Notes: a model not told the origin generated them from the letters alone. A stretch of DNA of 64,000 nt from CAVUCE01 sp963739985 (GCA_963739985.1 CAVUCE010000007.1:186001-250000), one strand, 5' to 3'. Positions 17,155 through 27,715 are shown, numbered from the stretch's first letter. Program-made: numbers and translations.

Positions 17155-18315
17155 ATGAATAGAATAAAAATCGCTTTAGTAATATTATTTACTATTGCTT
17201 TAAATTTTGAATCGGCATTTGCAATCCCTGCTTTTGCCAGAAAATATAATATGTCGTGTAAAACATGTCATTCTCCTTTTCCAAAATTAAAACCTTACGG
17301 TGATGAATTTGCCGGAAACGGGTTTGTATTAGCCGATAAAGATGCACCGAGATATTATATGGACACCGGCGATCAAGAATTATCTTTGATCCGAGATCTG
17401 CCGCTTGCACTCAGGTTGGAAGGCTATGTTACATATAATAATTCGAAAAGTGAGCGAAGTGATTTCCAAACTCCTTATTTACTTAAGCTTCTATCGGGTG
17501 GAGCTATTACTCAAAATGTAAGTTATTATTTCTACTTCTTTTTTAGTGAAAGGGGAGATGTTGCAGGAATAGAAGATGCTTTCATAATGTTCAATAATTT
17601 GTTTGGGAGTGAACTTGATCTTTACTTAGGACAATTTCAAGTATCCGATCCGCTATTTAAACGGGAGCTAAGACTTCCTTTTGAAGATTATGATATTTAT
17701 AAAACAAAAGTTGGAAATTCCGGTTTAGATCTTACTTATGACAGAGGATTAATGCTGACATATGGATTTGAGACGGGTACCAATATTGTAATAGAAATAT
17801 TAAATGGAAACGGGATAGGTGCCGCGGATAATTTGAAAAATTTTGATAAGGATAAATATAAAAATTTATTTGGGCGAGTTTCTCAAGATATTATTGAGAA
17901 TCTTCGTATAGGTGCTTGCGGTTATTGGGGAAAAGAAGAAAACACCAATCTGGTTAATGAAGTACAAATGTTTGGTCCTGATTTAACTATTGATGTCGAA
18001 CCTTTTGAACTAAACGTTCAGTACTTATATAGAAGCGATAAAGATCCTTTCTTCCTGGGAAGCTCAGCAAAAGAAATTAAAACAAAGGGAGGATTTGCCG
18101 AATTAATTTTGAGACCGGAAGGTGATAATAGTAAAGTATATGCTGTTGGACTCTTTAATTATATCGAGTCAGATCAATCAGCTTTAAATAAAAAATCCGG
18201 TGCTCTACATTTAGGCTATTTATTACATAGAAATATTAGATTAGTTGCCGAATATGGTTATAATTTTACCGATAAGTATGGTAGGATTGGATTGGGATTT
18301 ATTTCGGCATTTTAA
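17155..18315 (+). CDS. Outer-membrane beta-barrel-like protein with one heme c motif
   Basis: This protein of 386 residues has a signal peptide (about 1-23) and, right after it, the heme motif C35-K-T-C38-H. The remainder alternates short polar and hydrophobic beta-like stretches with aromatic-ended strands and finishes in GLGFISAF, a C-terminal Phe typical of outer-membrane barrels. It is co-transcribed with the five-heme cytochrome, 8 bases away, with GGGGG as Shine-Dalgarno. The pair may form a small electron conduit across the outer membrane, in the manner of porin-cytochrome pairs. That is an inference, since I recognise no named porin family. Confidence 0.75.
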   Translation: MNRIKIALVILFTIALNFESAFAIPAFARKYNMSCKTCHSPFPKLKPYGDEFAGNGFVLADKDAPRYYMDTGDQELSLIRDLPLALRLEGYVTYNNSKSERSDFQTPYLLKLLSGGAITQNVSYYFYFFFSERGDVAGIEDAFIMFNNLFGSELDLYLGQFQVSDPLFKRELRLPFEDYDIYKTKVGNSGLDLTYDRGLMLTYGFETGTNIVIEILNGNGIGAADNLKNFDKDKYKNLFGRVSQDIIENLRIGACGYWGKEENTNLVNEVQMFGPDLTIDVEPFELNVQYLYRSDKDPFFLGSSAKEIKTKGGFAELILRPEGDNSKVYAVGLFNYIESDQSALNKKSGALHLGYLLHRNIRLVAEYGYNFTDKYGRIGLGFISAF

Positions 18316-18324
18316 ATATTTTTT

Positions 18325-18359
18325 AACCGGAAACGGATTGCAATTATCTGTTTCCGGTT
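18325..18359 (+). terminator. Hairpin terminator after the cytochrome operon
   Basis: Arms AACCGGAAAC and GTTTCCGGTT are perfect 10-bp complements with a 15-base loop, nine bases after the stop codon. No long T run follows, so termination may be partial. Confidence 0.6.
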
Positions 18360-18429
18360 ATAGCCATTTATTTATGTTAAAATTTTATAAGTTAAAATAA
18401 ACATTTTCAAAAATTATAATATTCGTCCA

Positions 18430-21138
18430 ATGAAAAAATTTACAGTATTTACCTATTTAGTATCAATTATTTTATTATCGTTTTCTCAAAACGTTTTTTC
18501 ACAAGGAAAAGTTTACCTCGTTTTAGGTTCTGATACTGCGATTTGGGATGGGCTAGGTACAGCCACTTATCACGACACTTATAATTATTCTTTATATACA
18601 GATATAAGCAGGAATGCCTATAAAGTTATGGATGACGCTTTTAGAAATCAGATTAAAGATTCATACGGAAACACTTTAAAAATGACTTGGTGGATGATGG
18701 CGGGAAATGTTTACCGTTTTGCAACAAATAAGAATCTTCCGCTTGCTAACACTATGACTTTATACTTGATGAAAAGATTTCACGGTGACAAAGTAAAACA
18801 ATGGGGAGATGAACTTTCACTGCATTATCATACTTTTTATTGGAGCGATTATAATAACGATGGTAAATTCTATTGGAATCAAGCACAAGAATTTAATCAG
18901 TGCCGGGACGATTTTAATGTAACTTTAGCTGAATTTCTTTTAGAAGAAAATACTTTCCCGGTTTCTTTTAGAAGCGGTTGGCATTATATGGATAATGACT
19001 GGCAGCATTATCTTAATAAACTTCTACCTTTCAGTTTGCACAACGATTATCCCAACGTTCATAAAGATACAACAGAACCGATTGATAATGATTATGACTG
19101 GTCCAAGGCGACCGGAGAATTTGTGCCGTTTCATCCGTCCGATGATAATTACCAGCTCCCGGGTAACGGAAAAGGCTGGAATGTGAGATCAATATATATG
19201 GCGCGTATGGATACTGCTTTAATGGGCCATGTTTTTTCACAAGCTAAAAAAGGAATTGATCAGGTCGTTTGTCTCTGGGCTCATTTGCCTGAAGATGATT
19301 TTTTAGATAACATAACAAGAATTAATCAGATTGCTCATCAGGTAGCTGCCGAATATCCTGATGTTAAGTTTGAATATTGCACTGCTGTTGAAGCAATGCA
19401 AAAATGGTTGAAATCTTCAGATACAACCGCACCGAATATAACATTTACTCCTAATGAGAGTAACGGTAAAATTAATTTTAATATCAGCACCGATGAAAAT
19501 ATTTTTCAAGCTCAACCTGTGGTAGCAATTAAAAATAGGGATGGAAATTATACGCTAATAAATTCTAAAGAGACAGGAAATAACTCATGGCAAACTGATG
19601 ATCTGGATATATCCCAATTAGCTAAAGTGGGTTTCGAGGTTACCGATACTGTTGGAAATCAAAAAACAGCATTCTATAATGTGTTAGATGATGATCAATT
19701 TATTGATAACTCAGATTCACAATACTCAGAGGATTATGGAAGTTGGAGCAATTCTACTAATACGGCGTGGACGGGACAAGCAAGAACGGCAGTTGTTAAT
19801 CCTAATGATTCTGCTGCTTCTAAATTTAATTTTCATATAAATAAATCCGGTCCTTATAATATATTTGTTCAAGTCCCTGCGTTAACCAATGGAATTAATA
19901 AAATTAGATTTGATATTCTAAATAATGGAAATAGAATAGCTTCAAAATTATTTCCGAACACTATAAAGTCAGGCGATTGGGTTTATGTTTTTACGCCCGA
20001 TTTACAAGCAAATTCTGATTATTCATTTGAAGCAACAGGAATAAATAATACTTCTTCATCGAAAGATTTCGCAGTAAATGTTACAAAAATTTCACCGCTA
20101 GTTTGGCAAAGAAGATTAGAAATCCCTCAAAGTCCTATTGATTTTGGAATTGTAAGCCTTGACGATTCCGTTTCATATAATATGATTATTAAGAATAACG
20201 GTATTAGTAATCTTGAAATAAGTAATGTATACGGTAAGAATACAAACATAACCGTTGCCGCAAAACTTCCTATTCAAGTTGCACCAATGTCGGACACGAC
20301 AATAAGCATAAAATTACATACATCAAAAATTGGATCGATTAGCGATACTCTTTTCGTGGTAAGTAACGATGCAATTAAAAAAATTGAACCTGTACCGTTT
20401 TCAGCAGAGGTTTTAAATTACTTTAGACTTGTTGATAATGATGATCCTCAAAATTATTCTGAAAGTGGTCAGTGGAACACAAGTGTTACGCAAGCATATA
20501 ATTCTTCATCCAGATACGCATTCATAAGACAAAATCCCCCGGCTTGGGCACAGTTTAATATTAATTTGAAAAGGAGCGGAATTTATGACGTGGAAGAAAT
20601 TCTTCCTGTTACTGTTAATTCCGCAAAAGATGCTATTTATGTTTTAAGCATAGATGATGTTGGTTTGGATACAATTCATGTAGATCAAAATTTAGGAAGC
20701 GGGGATTGGGTTAAAAGGATGAGAGCTTTTTTACCATCCGGTGTTGATGTCTCTTTAAGAATAATTGACTCTGGTGAATCAACTCCGAATGCCGTTTTAC
20801 GTGCAGACGCAATAAGATTTTCAATGGTTGAAGAAATTACAGATGTTAAAGACAAAAACTTAAATTCAATTCCAACTGAATATGTTCTGAACCAAAATTA
20901 TCCGAACCCATTTAATCCAAACACAATTATTTCCTTTTCACTACCGAAAAATGAATTTGTTACGCTAAAAGTTTACGATGTACTGGGAAGGGAAGTGAAA
21001 ACATTGGTTAATAACGAAAGAAACGCAGGCAATTATGAAATAAATTTCTCTGCTGAAAATCTATCAAGCGGGATTTATTTTTACCAGCTTCAAGCCGGCA
21101 AGTTTACGTCAATCAAAAAGATGATATTGTTGAAATAG
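18430..21138 (+). CDS. Large T9SS-secreted protein, deacetylase-like N-terminus
   Basis: This secreted protein has 902 residues and a signal peptide (about 1-24). Residues 25-330 contain SLHYHTF, WWMMAGN and SFRSGWHYMDNDW, reminiscent of polysaccharide-deacetylase-like folds, but I cannot assign an enzyme. Two beta-rich repeats follow (about 430-560 and 680-800; SGPYNIFVQVP and SGIYDVEEILP), resembling the golvesin/xanthan-lyase accessory domain. An ASPM-SPD-2-Hydin-like segment lies between them (about 565-665). The last 80 residues are a Por/T9SS C-terminal sorting domain (QNYPNPFNPNT, ending KKMILLK). It probably acts on extracellular polysaccharide. It converges on the next gene with four bases between stops. 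Confidence 0.8.
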   Translation: MKKFTVFTYLVSIILLSFSQNVFSQGKVYLVLGSDTAIWDGLGTATYHDTYNYSLYTDISRNAYKVMDDAFRNQIKDSYGNTLKMTWWMMAGNVYRFATNKNLPLANTMTLYLMKRFHGDKVKQWGDELSLHYHTFYWSDYNNDGKFYWNQAQEFNQCRDDFNVTLAEFLLEENTFPVSFRSGWHYMDNDWQHYLNKLLPFSLHNDYPNVHKDTTEPIDNDYDWSKATGEFVPFHPSDDNYQLPGNGKGWNVRSIYMARMDTALMGHVFSQAKKGIDQVVCLWAHLPEDDFLDNITRINQIAHQVAAEYPDVKFEYCTAVEAMQKWLKSSDTTAPNITFTPNESNGKINFNISTDENIFQAQPVVAIKNRDGNYTLINSKETGNNSWQTDDLDISQLAKVGFEVTDTVGNQKTAFYNVLDDDQFIDNSDSQYSEDYGSWSNSTNTAWTGQARTAVVNPNDSAASKFNFHINKSGPYNIFVQVPALTNGINKIRFDILNNGNRIASKLFPNTIKSGDWVYVFTPDLQANSDYSFEATGINNTSSSKDFAVNVTKISPLVWQRRLEIPQSPIDFGIVSLDDSVSYNMIIKNNGISNLEISNVYGKNTNITVAAKLPIQVAPMSDTTISIKLHTSKIGSISDTLFVVSNDAIKKIEPVPFSAEVLNYFRLVDNDDPQNYSESGQWNTSVTQAYNSSSRYAFIRQNPPAWAQFNINLKRSGIYDVEEILPVTVNSAKDAIYVLSIDDVGLDTIHVDQNLGSGDWVKRMRAFLPSGVDVSLRIIDSGESTPNAVLRADAIRFSMVEEITDVKDKNLNSIPTEYVLNQNYPNPFNPNTIISFSLPKNEFVTLKVYDVLGREVKTLVNNERNAGNYEINFSAENLSSGIYFYQLQAGKFTSIKKMILLK

Positions 21139-21142
21139 CAAT

Positions 21143-24100
21143 TTATTGTCCTAATAAACCTTTACGCAATTCCTTCTCAACAGCAGTTTTGAAGCTTGCA
21201 AGGTTAACCGGTTTTTGGAAAACATTTTCAACACCAAGTTCAGAATACTCAATGATTGTATTTCTATCAAGATCGCTACTTAAAATAATTATCGGTGGTT
21301 TTGCATTTATATCGGCTTTTTTTAATTCCAATATAAGTTCAATACCTGTCATTCTTGGCATTATGTGATCCGTAATTACAAGCGCAGGAGGTGATTCTAA
21401 AATTTTGTCTAGCGCTTCTTGTCCGTCGGATGCGATTTCAACATTATAGTCCGGAGTAATATTTTTGAGAATTTTAGAATAAAGAAGCCGGTCGGTTTTG
21501 CTATCATCAACTAAAAGAATATTTGCAGATGCGATTGGCAATGTGAAGATAAAATTAGAACCTTCTCCGTATTCGCTTTCAACTCTTATTGATCCGCCGT
21601 GTTTTTCAATAATTTCATGAACTAAAGATAAACCTAATCCGCTGCCTCTTTCTCCGGCGGTTCCTTCGGAGGTATATTTAGAATCAATTTTGAATAATTT
21701 ATCTAGGTTTTCTTTTTTAATTCCAATCCCGGTATCTTGAACACTGAACTCTAAAAATCTGGTTCTTGGAGAGCGATGAACTGAAATAGTTATGCTTCCG
21801 TTATTGTTTGTAAATTTAATTGCGTTAGATATTAGATTATTGAATACTTGTAGAATTAGTTCACGATCAACAAAAACAAAAACATCTTTTTCTACTTTTG
21901 AAATTAATTTTATAACTTTTTGATAAGCTACACCTGACATAGCATTAATGGAATTTTCTATTATTTCTGGTGCACTAACCCTTTGTGGTTCAAATCTAAT
22001 TCTTCCGGTTTGTAATCTTGTCCAGTCCAATAATGAATTAACTAACGATAACATTGAACGTGAAGCTTCTTGAATAAACTCAACGTATTGTCTTTGTTCT
22101 TTCTGACTAAGATCAGAATCGCCTAAAAGCAAATCTGTAAATCCGAGAATTGAACTAAATGGTGTGCGAAGATCATGAGAAATAATAGATATAAATCTAT
22201 CTTTAGTTTCGTTAAGTTTAACCAAATCTTCCGTCGATTTAGTAAGCTCATCTTGTACTTTTTTACGTAAAGTGATATCGCTGACTAAGCCGTATATTTT
22301 CTGAATTTTGTTTTGCGTGTCTTTAATTAAATTTATCTTTGCCCTAATCCAAACAATGTTTCCATGTTTGTTTATAATTCTAAATTCAAACTCACCGGAA
22401 ACTTGAATTTTACTCTTAAATAATCCTTTAAGTTTTCGCATCACTTCTTGAAGATCATCAGGGTAAACCATTTTAAGAACAAGTCTGGAATCAGAAAGTA
22501 ACTCAGCCTGGTTGTAACCTGTAATTTTTTCAACCGAAGAAGTATAAAACACAGGTTTTAACGCATTGTTCATTGTTTCATAAGTGAAAAGAAAGTCATC
22601 AATATTTTCGGCTATATTTCTATATTTTTCTTCCGATTTCCTAATTGCTTGTTGTGTCCGCTTCCTTTCGGTGATATCACGTGTTCCCAACAGAATATGT
22701 TTTTTCCCATCCACGTCAAATGCCGCAGCAGAAGCCTCGGCGTAAAAACGGATTCCATCTTTTCTTTTTGCCATAAACTCGAAGCGAGAAGGAGCATCTT
22801 GATCGCTTGAAACTTGTTCTAAATATTTTTCAACCTTTAGCCTATCGTTTTCCAAAATGAAATCGGTTAAATTCCTGTCGTTCAACTCTTGTTCCGAATA
22901 GTAGCCGAATATATTGCAGAAGGAAGTATTAGAAACAATTATTCTGTTATCGAACAAAACAATAATTCCATCTTGTGAAGCTTTAAAAGCTGATCTAAAT
23001 ATATTTAATTCGTTTAAAGCAGTTTTTTTTCTCGTGATGTCAGTAAAAATGGCATTAATATATTTAATCGAATTATTCTCATTTAGAACAGGTGATAAGC
23101 CAGCTTGCAATACAATTTTTTTATCGAAGTAAGTTAAAACATGAAGTTCATAATTTTTCACTTTTCTTTGAGCTAATTTTGCAACATCGAAAGAATTAGT
23201 TGTGAGAAATTCCGGATCAATAAATTCTTTAATATTCATTCCCTTTAATGATTCGGATTTAACCTCAAATAAATCATGGAAAGCCGGATTAGCATATATA
23301 ATTTCGCCTGCCGGTGTTAAACTGCAAATAATTTCTGAAGCCTGAGTAACAATATTTCTGAATTTCTCTTCCGAGGCAATTAGTTTTTGTTCAAATTGTG
23401 TCCTTTGTGTCTCATTTGAACATAACACTATCACAGATGATTGATTTTCATCGGAAATGGAGAACTTAGTATCTATAATTTCTTTTTCTCCGTTTTTCAT
23501 AAAAACGTTTATAGTAACTTTTTTAAATTTAGTTACCGCTAGTTCGGACTTAAGAGAATTAAAAAATGAGTCTTCAAAAATGCCGAGAACTTTTTCAAAA
23601 TTTTTACCGAAAACTTCGCTCTTGGAATATCCAAAAAGTAACTCTGATGATTTATTCCAGTATATAATATTGCCATTTTCATCAATAGCGAATATTGCAT
23701 CTTTAATAGATTCCGTAATTATTGCAAGTTGTTTAAACTCTTCAATCTTTTTTTCTAATAATTGTCTTTCGGCTAGTATTTCAGTTATATCGTAAAAGAA
23801 AAAGAGAATAAATTGTATAGCATTATTTTTGTTGAGTATTGGTTCTATTCTGCAATCAAATATTAATTCTGCTTCATCTATTCTAATTTGAAATCTTTTT
23901 CTTTGGGGAATGTTTGAATCAATGATAGCAGAAATACTGTTATTTAATTCTTCTTGAATATCCAAATCGAAAAATTTTGTTATATGATTTTTTGTAAAAC
24001 CGAAAGGTGGAATTTTAAGCAACTTTGCATTTTTACCTATAGAATATTTTAATGATCCGGAACTATCCGTAATTGCTAAAAAATCTTCACCACGAGAAAA

Positions 24101-24493
24101 AATCTGCTCGAAGTGATCTGATGAAATCTCCGGTTCAAGGTCCTTTACCGGGGAGGTTTTTATATCTTCAATTATTAATATTCCGCCGTTAAATTTTTCT
24201 TGCTCAAAAATTGGTGAGCCTTTTATTTGGAGAGTTATAAATTTATTATCAAGTGTTTTGAGACTTTTAATCTCCTTCTCGAAAGAGTAACCTTCTTTTA
24301 ATGACTCTAAATCATCCTTTAAATTTAAATCTGAAAAAATTTCAGTCTCAAGAATATCTTCACCACTGGAAATATTCGTATTTAGGCTATACATTATTCC
24401 ATATTTAATAAAATTGGAATTGACAAAATCAATCTTCCAATCCGAAGAGAAAGTAATTATTCCTAACGGTATAATTTCGAATACATTGGACAA
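21143..24493 (-). CDS. Six-PAS hybrid sensor histidine kinase with C-terminal receiver
   Basis: This soluble protein of 1116 residues has no transmembrane segment. About six PAS domains follow one another (starting near residues 1, 125, 255, 380, 500 and 620), several with the PAC tail ITERK or ITLRK. Then come a kinase with ISHDLRTPFSSILG, N box NNLISNAIKF, DTGIGI and GSGLGLS, and a receiver (VDDSK, phosphoacceptor in VITDHIMPRM, KPVN). The stacked PAS domains suggest several cytoplasmic ligand or redox inputs. No cognate regulator is adjacent. It is transcribed against the upstream T9SS gene. Confidence 0.92.
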   Translation of the reverse strand: MSNVFEIIPLGIITFSSDWKIDFVNSNFIKYGIMYSLNTNISSGEDILETEIFSDLNLKDDLESLKEGYSFEKEIKSLKTLDNKFITLQIKGSPIFEQEKFNGGILIIEDIKTSPVKDLEPEISSDHFEQIFSRGEDFLAITDSSGSLKYSIGKNAKLLKIPPFGFTKNHITKFFDLDIQEELNNSISAIIDSNIPQRKRFQIRIDEAELIFDCRIEPILNKNNAIQFILFFFYDITEILAERQLLEKKIEEFKQLAIITESIKDAIFAIDENGNIIYWNKSSELLFGYSKSEVFGKNFEKVLGIFEDSFFNSLKSELAVTKFKKVTINVFMKNGEKEIIDTKFSISDENQSSVIVLCSNETQRTQFEQKLIASEEKFRNIVTQASEIICSLTPAGEIIYANPAFHDLFEVKSESLKGMNIKEFIDPEFLTTNSFDVAKLAQRKVKNYELHVLTYFDKKIVLQAGLSPVLNENNSIKYINAIFTDITRKKTALNELNIFRSAFKASQDGIIVLFDNRIIVSNTSFCNIFGYYSEQELNDRNLTDFILENDRLKVEKYLEQVSSDQDAPSRFEFMAKRKDGIRFYAEASAAAFDVDGKKHILLGTRDITERKRTQQAIRKSEEKYRNIAENIDDFLFTYETMNNALKPVFYTSSVEKITGYNQAELLSDSRLVLKMVYPDDLQEVMRKLKGLFKSKIQVSGEFEFRIINKHGNIVWIRAKINLIKDTQNKIQKIYGLVSDITLRKKVQDELTKSTEDLVKLNETKDRFISIISHDLRTPFSSILGFTDLLLGDSDLSQKEQRQYVEFIQEASRSMLSLVNSLLDWTRLQTGRIRFEPQRVSAPEIIENSINAMSGVAYQKVIKLISKVEKDVFVFVDRELILQVFNNLISNAIKFTNNNGSITISVHRSPRTRFLEFSVQDTGIGIKKENLDKLFKIDSKYTSEGTAGERGSGLGLSLVHEIIEKHGGSIRVESEYGEGSNFIFTLPIASANILLVDDSKTDRLLYSKILKNITPDYNVEIASDGQEALDKILESPPALVITDHIMPRMTGIELILELKKADINAKPPIIILSSDLDRNTIIEYSELGVENVFQKPVNLASFKTAVEKELRKGLLGQ

Positions 24494-24720
24494 ATTTGAG
24501 TCCTGCTTTATAAAATTCTGAGTTTTCGTATATAACTCCGTGGTTTTGAGTATTGCCCTTGCTATATACTATCAAGAATGATGCTAGAAATTTTAACACA
24601 AAATTATTTGTAATAAAAAATTGTTTTTTCCTAAAAAAATAAAAAGATAATTATAACTTGTTAAAATATAGCAACTTAAGTTTGGGCGTTTACTAAAATA
24701 AGATATGGGATGATGAAATT

Positions 24721-24753
24721 CCAATAATAAAGAAATATCTGCTTTATTATTGG
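24721..24753 (-). terminator. Perfect 12-bp hairpin downstream of the phyH-like gene
   Basis: Arms CCAATAATAAAG and CTTTATTATTGG enclose 9 bases. It lies 35 bases beyond the stop of the minus-strand dioxygenase gene, in the 295-base gap 24494-24788. There is no T run, so it may be a 3' end or processing hairpin. I see nothing else in this gap. Confidence 0.5.
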
Positions 24754-24788
24754 TGTGTTCTAAATTAAGACACAGTGGCTAATAATAG

Positions 24789-25596
24789 TCAAATTATAAT
24801 AGGATTTTTAGTCGTTGCTATCGGTTCGCCATGTTTACTTCCGGCAGCGCAATGATGATCTGAGGCGGGAGAGTTATCGTCGAATCTTACTCCATCAACA
24901 AAATAAATTACTGTCATTCCTTTACGGATATTTTCGGTTTTGTTAGGTCCGGTAAAATGTACGGTTAATCCATGATGAAAAGTTGCGTCACCGGGTTTCA
25001 AATTGAAACCTACAGGTTCTTTTTTAGTTAAAGATTTTAGCGTGATCAACTAAATTGTTTCTTCCCTCAATCGCATCTTCGATTCTATTTTCATAGCTAT
25101 CAATTCCGGATTTATGCGAACCCGGAATAAAATACATTGCACCCATGTCTAATGTAACCTCTTCAAGCGCAATCCAGATTGTACCTGCATTTCTATCAAG
25201 CATTGGCCAATATGATAAATCTTGATGAGGTTCTGTTTTGCTACCGCCGGGAAGCTTATATAATGCTTGATCATGCCATAATCTAATATGATTTGCTTTA
25301 TGTAATTGTTTTGCAATTGAAGCAAGGCGAGTACTTAAAGTTAAGTTTTTAACTTGAGAAAATTCGTTCCAGATGTGAGAGCATTGCAAGAACTCCCTTT
25401 CATAAGGAGTTCTTGCTTCTAAAGGTCTTTTATCATGAGATGTTTTTTTATCAACAATTTCGTCAATAATTATTTTATAGTGATTAACTTCTTTCGGCGA
25501 AAGCACACTCTCCAAAAACAAAAATCCATTTTCATCATATAATTCTATTTCTGAATTATTAAGTTCGTATTTACCGGCTAACTCAAATTTACTCAT
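24789..25596 (-). pseudogene. Phytanoyl-CoA dioxygenase (PhyH) family, frameshifted
   Basis: This is an Fe(II)/2-oxoglutarate oxygenase split across two frames. The first part (25596 to about 25035) holds the iron-binding HQD motif (PHQDLSYWP) and GAMYFIPGSH. After LVDHAK the frame hits a stop. The second part, in the +1 frame, continues SLTKKEPVGF and carries the distal iron ligand His in HHGLTVHFTGPN. Removing one T from the TTTT run at 25035-25038 (A on the coding strand) joins the parts into about 268 residues, a normal PhyH length. This is either a real frameshift mutation or a homopolymer sequencing error. Substrate unknown. It lies 14 bases downstream of pckG and is probably co-transcribed. 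Confidence 0.85.
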
Positions 25597-25610
25597 AACC
25601 TTAATCTTTT

Positions 25611-27398
25611 TTATTTAGTTTGATTAATTCTTTCGACAAGTCCGTTTAGTTCATTCTTCAAACCATTCGGGAGTTTGTCGTCGAAAATCTGAAAGTAATG
25701 TTCTATTTCTTTAGTCTCATGAAGCCATTTTTCTTTATCGACTTTTAGTAAAGCATTAACATCATCAATGGAAACATCTAATCCATCAATATCAATAGCA
25801 TCTGGTTTAGGGAGATAACCGATAAAAGATTTCTCTGCATTATCTGAGCCGTTAACGCGTTCTAAAATCCATTTTAAAACTCGGATATTTTCTCCGTATC
25901 CCGGCCAAATGAATTTGCCTTGTTCATTTTTCCTAAACCAGTTTACAAAGAAAATCTTAGGAAGTTTATCACTATTTGTAGATTCACCAATTTCCAACCA
26001 GTGTTTGAAATAATCACCCATATTATAACCACAGAAAGGTAACATTGCAAAAGGATCATGCCTTAAATTACCTACAGTTCCGGTTGCGGCCGCAGTTTTT
26101 TCAGAAGATACGATAGAACCCATAAAAGTACCGTGTTGCCAGTTGAAAGCTTCATAAACTAATGGAACCGTATCAGCTCTTCTACCGCCGAATAAAATTG
26201 CTGAAATCGGAACTCCTTTTGGATCTTCCCAAGCCGGGTCAATAACAGGGCATTGGTTTGCCGGAGCAGTAAATCTTGAATTAGGATGGGCGGCATTTTT
26301 ATCACTATTCGGTGTCCATTCATCACCTAACCAGCTTGTTAATTCTTTTGGCTTATCATCCGTCATTCCTTCCCACCAAACATCGCCATCTTTAGTTAAA
26401 GCAACATTTGTAAAAATTGAATTCTCGGTCATTGATAAGATTGCATTCGGATTTGTATCCATAGAAGTTCCTGGAGCAACTCCAAAGAATCCGGCTTCAG
26501 GATTGATTGCATACAATCTTCCGTCTTCGCCAAACTTCATCCACGCTATGTCATCTCCAACCGTTTCTACTTTCCATCCGGGAAGAGAAGGAGTTAACAT
26601 TGCAAGGTTTGTCTTTCCACAGGCACTCGGAAAAGCCGCAGCGATATATTTTTTTTCTCCTTGTGGATTAGTAATTCCAACAATTAACATATGTTCTGCA
26701 AGCCATCCTTCTTCTCTGGCCATATTAGATGCGATTCTAAGAGCAAAACATTTCTTTCCTAGCAAAGCATTTCCTCCGTAACCGCTTCCATATGACCAAA
26801 TAGCTCGCTCTTCAGGAAAGTGAACAATATATTTTTCTTTATTGCAAGGCCACGGAACATCTTTTTCGCCTTCCGCCAAAGGTTTTCCAACTGAATGTAA
26901 ACATGGTACAAATTTGTCATCATCTAAAACATCTAAAACTTTTTGTCCCATTCTTGTCATAATCTTCATATTACAAACTACATATGGAGAATCTGTAAGC
27001 TGAACGCCGATATGAGAAATTTTTGAGCCGAGTGGTCCCATACTGAAAGGGATAACATACATTGTTCTACCTTTCATTGAACCTTTAAATTTCTCTAGTA
27101 GAAGAGATTTCATTTCATCGGGATCTTTCCAATTATTTGTTGGTCCGGCATCCTTTTCCTCTTTTGAACAAATAAAAGTTCTGTCTTCAACACGAGCTAC
27201 ATCTGTAGGATCGGAAACGCAGTAATAACTATTCGGTCTTTTCTCATCATTTAATTTTTTAAATGTTCCGTTGTTTACTAACAATGAAGCCATCTTATTA
27301 TATTCTTCATCAGTCCCGTTGCACCAATAAACAGAATCCGGGGAACACAGTTCCGCCATTTCATCCACCCATTTGATGAGCTTTTCATTCTTAGTCAT
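25611..27398 (-). CDS. pckG: GTP-dependent phosphoenolpyruvate carboxykinase
   Basis: The enzyme interconverts oxaloacetate plus GTP with phosphoenolpyruvate, CO2 and GDP, in gluconeogenesis or anaplerosis in the cytoplasm. The 595 residues match the GTP-type family (ATP-type enzymes are shorter and unrelated in motif). The P-loop-like kinase motif with the reactive Cys is FPSACGKTNLAML, and the substrate region NPEAGFFGVAPGT and the GGRR loop are present. A strong AAAGGA precedes the ATG. The gap to the divergent mlaE-like gene is 317 bases. Nothing is missing from the conserved blocks I can see. Confidence 0.96.
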   Translation of the reverse strand: MTKNEKLIKWVDEMAELCSPDSVYWCNGTDEEYNKMASLLVNNGTFKKLNDEKRPNSYYCVSDPTDVARVEDRTFICSKEEKDAGPTNNWKDPDEMKSLLLEKFKGSMKGRTMYVIPFSMGPLGSKISHIGVQLTDSPYVVCNMKIMTRMGQKVLDVLDDDKFVPCLHSVGKPLAEGEKDVPWPCNKEKYIVHFPEERAIWSYGSGYGGNALLGKKCFALRIASNMAREEGWLAEHMLIVGITNPQGEKKYIAAAFPSACGKTNLAMLTPSLPGWKVETVGDDIAWMKFGEDGRLYAINPEAGFFGVAPGTSMDTNPNAILSMTENSIFTNVALTKDGDVWWEGMTDDKPKELTSWLGDEWTPNSDKNAAHPNSRFTAPANQCPVIDPAWEDPKGVPISAILFGGRRADTVPLVYEAFNWQHGTFMGSIVSSEKTAAATGTVGNLRHDPFAMLPFCGYNMGDYFKHWLEIGESTNSDKLPKIFFVNWFRKNEQGKFIWPGYGENIRVLKWILERVNGSDNAEKSFIGYLPKPDAIDIDGLDVSIDDVNALLKVDKEKWLHETKEIEHYFQIFDDKLPNGLKNELNGLVERINQTK

Positions 27399-27715
27399 AA
27401 TTGTTCCTTTCTAATAATGTAAGCTACATAAGCAAAAGCCCTTTTGAGGCTAGTCTTAGTTAAGCCATTTATGTATTTTTATAAAAGCGGTAGAAGAACC
27501 AATCTAATAATATTTGTGGGGACTTCCTGACAGATCCGCTAACGTGATAATAAAGTATTGATAAAAATAATTAATTCTTTTAGCGTAAACAATTAAAATT
27601 GTGACCTATTATAATTTAATTAGAGCTAAAAATTGATTGGAACTGAAATAATAATTAAGAAAAAAGCGAATATTTTTTATTAAATTGCGAAACCAATTAT
27701 TTAAGGTATTTTAGT
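27399..27715. other. Intergenic region between pckG and the mlaE-like gene
   Basis: This AT-rich divergent region must hold the promoters of pckG (minus) and the permease (plus). I see no convincing palindrome, RNA gene or reading frame in it. Confidence 0.5.

Noticed and set aside
25024..25049. Programmed ribosomal frameshift in the PhyH gene
   Set aside because: The shift needed is +1, and no slippery site or stimulating structure is visible. A one-base insertion in a homopolymer is simpler.
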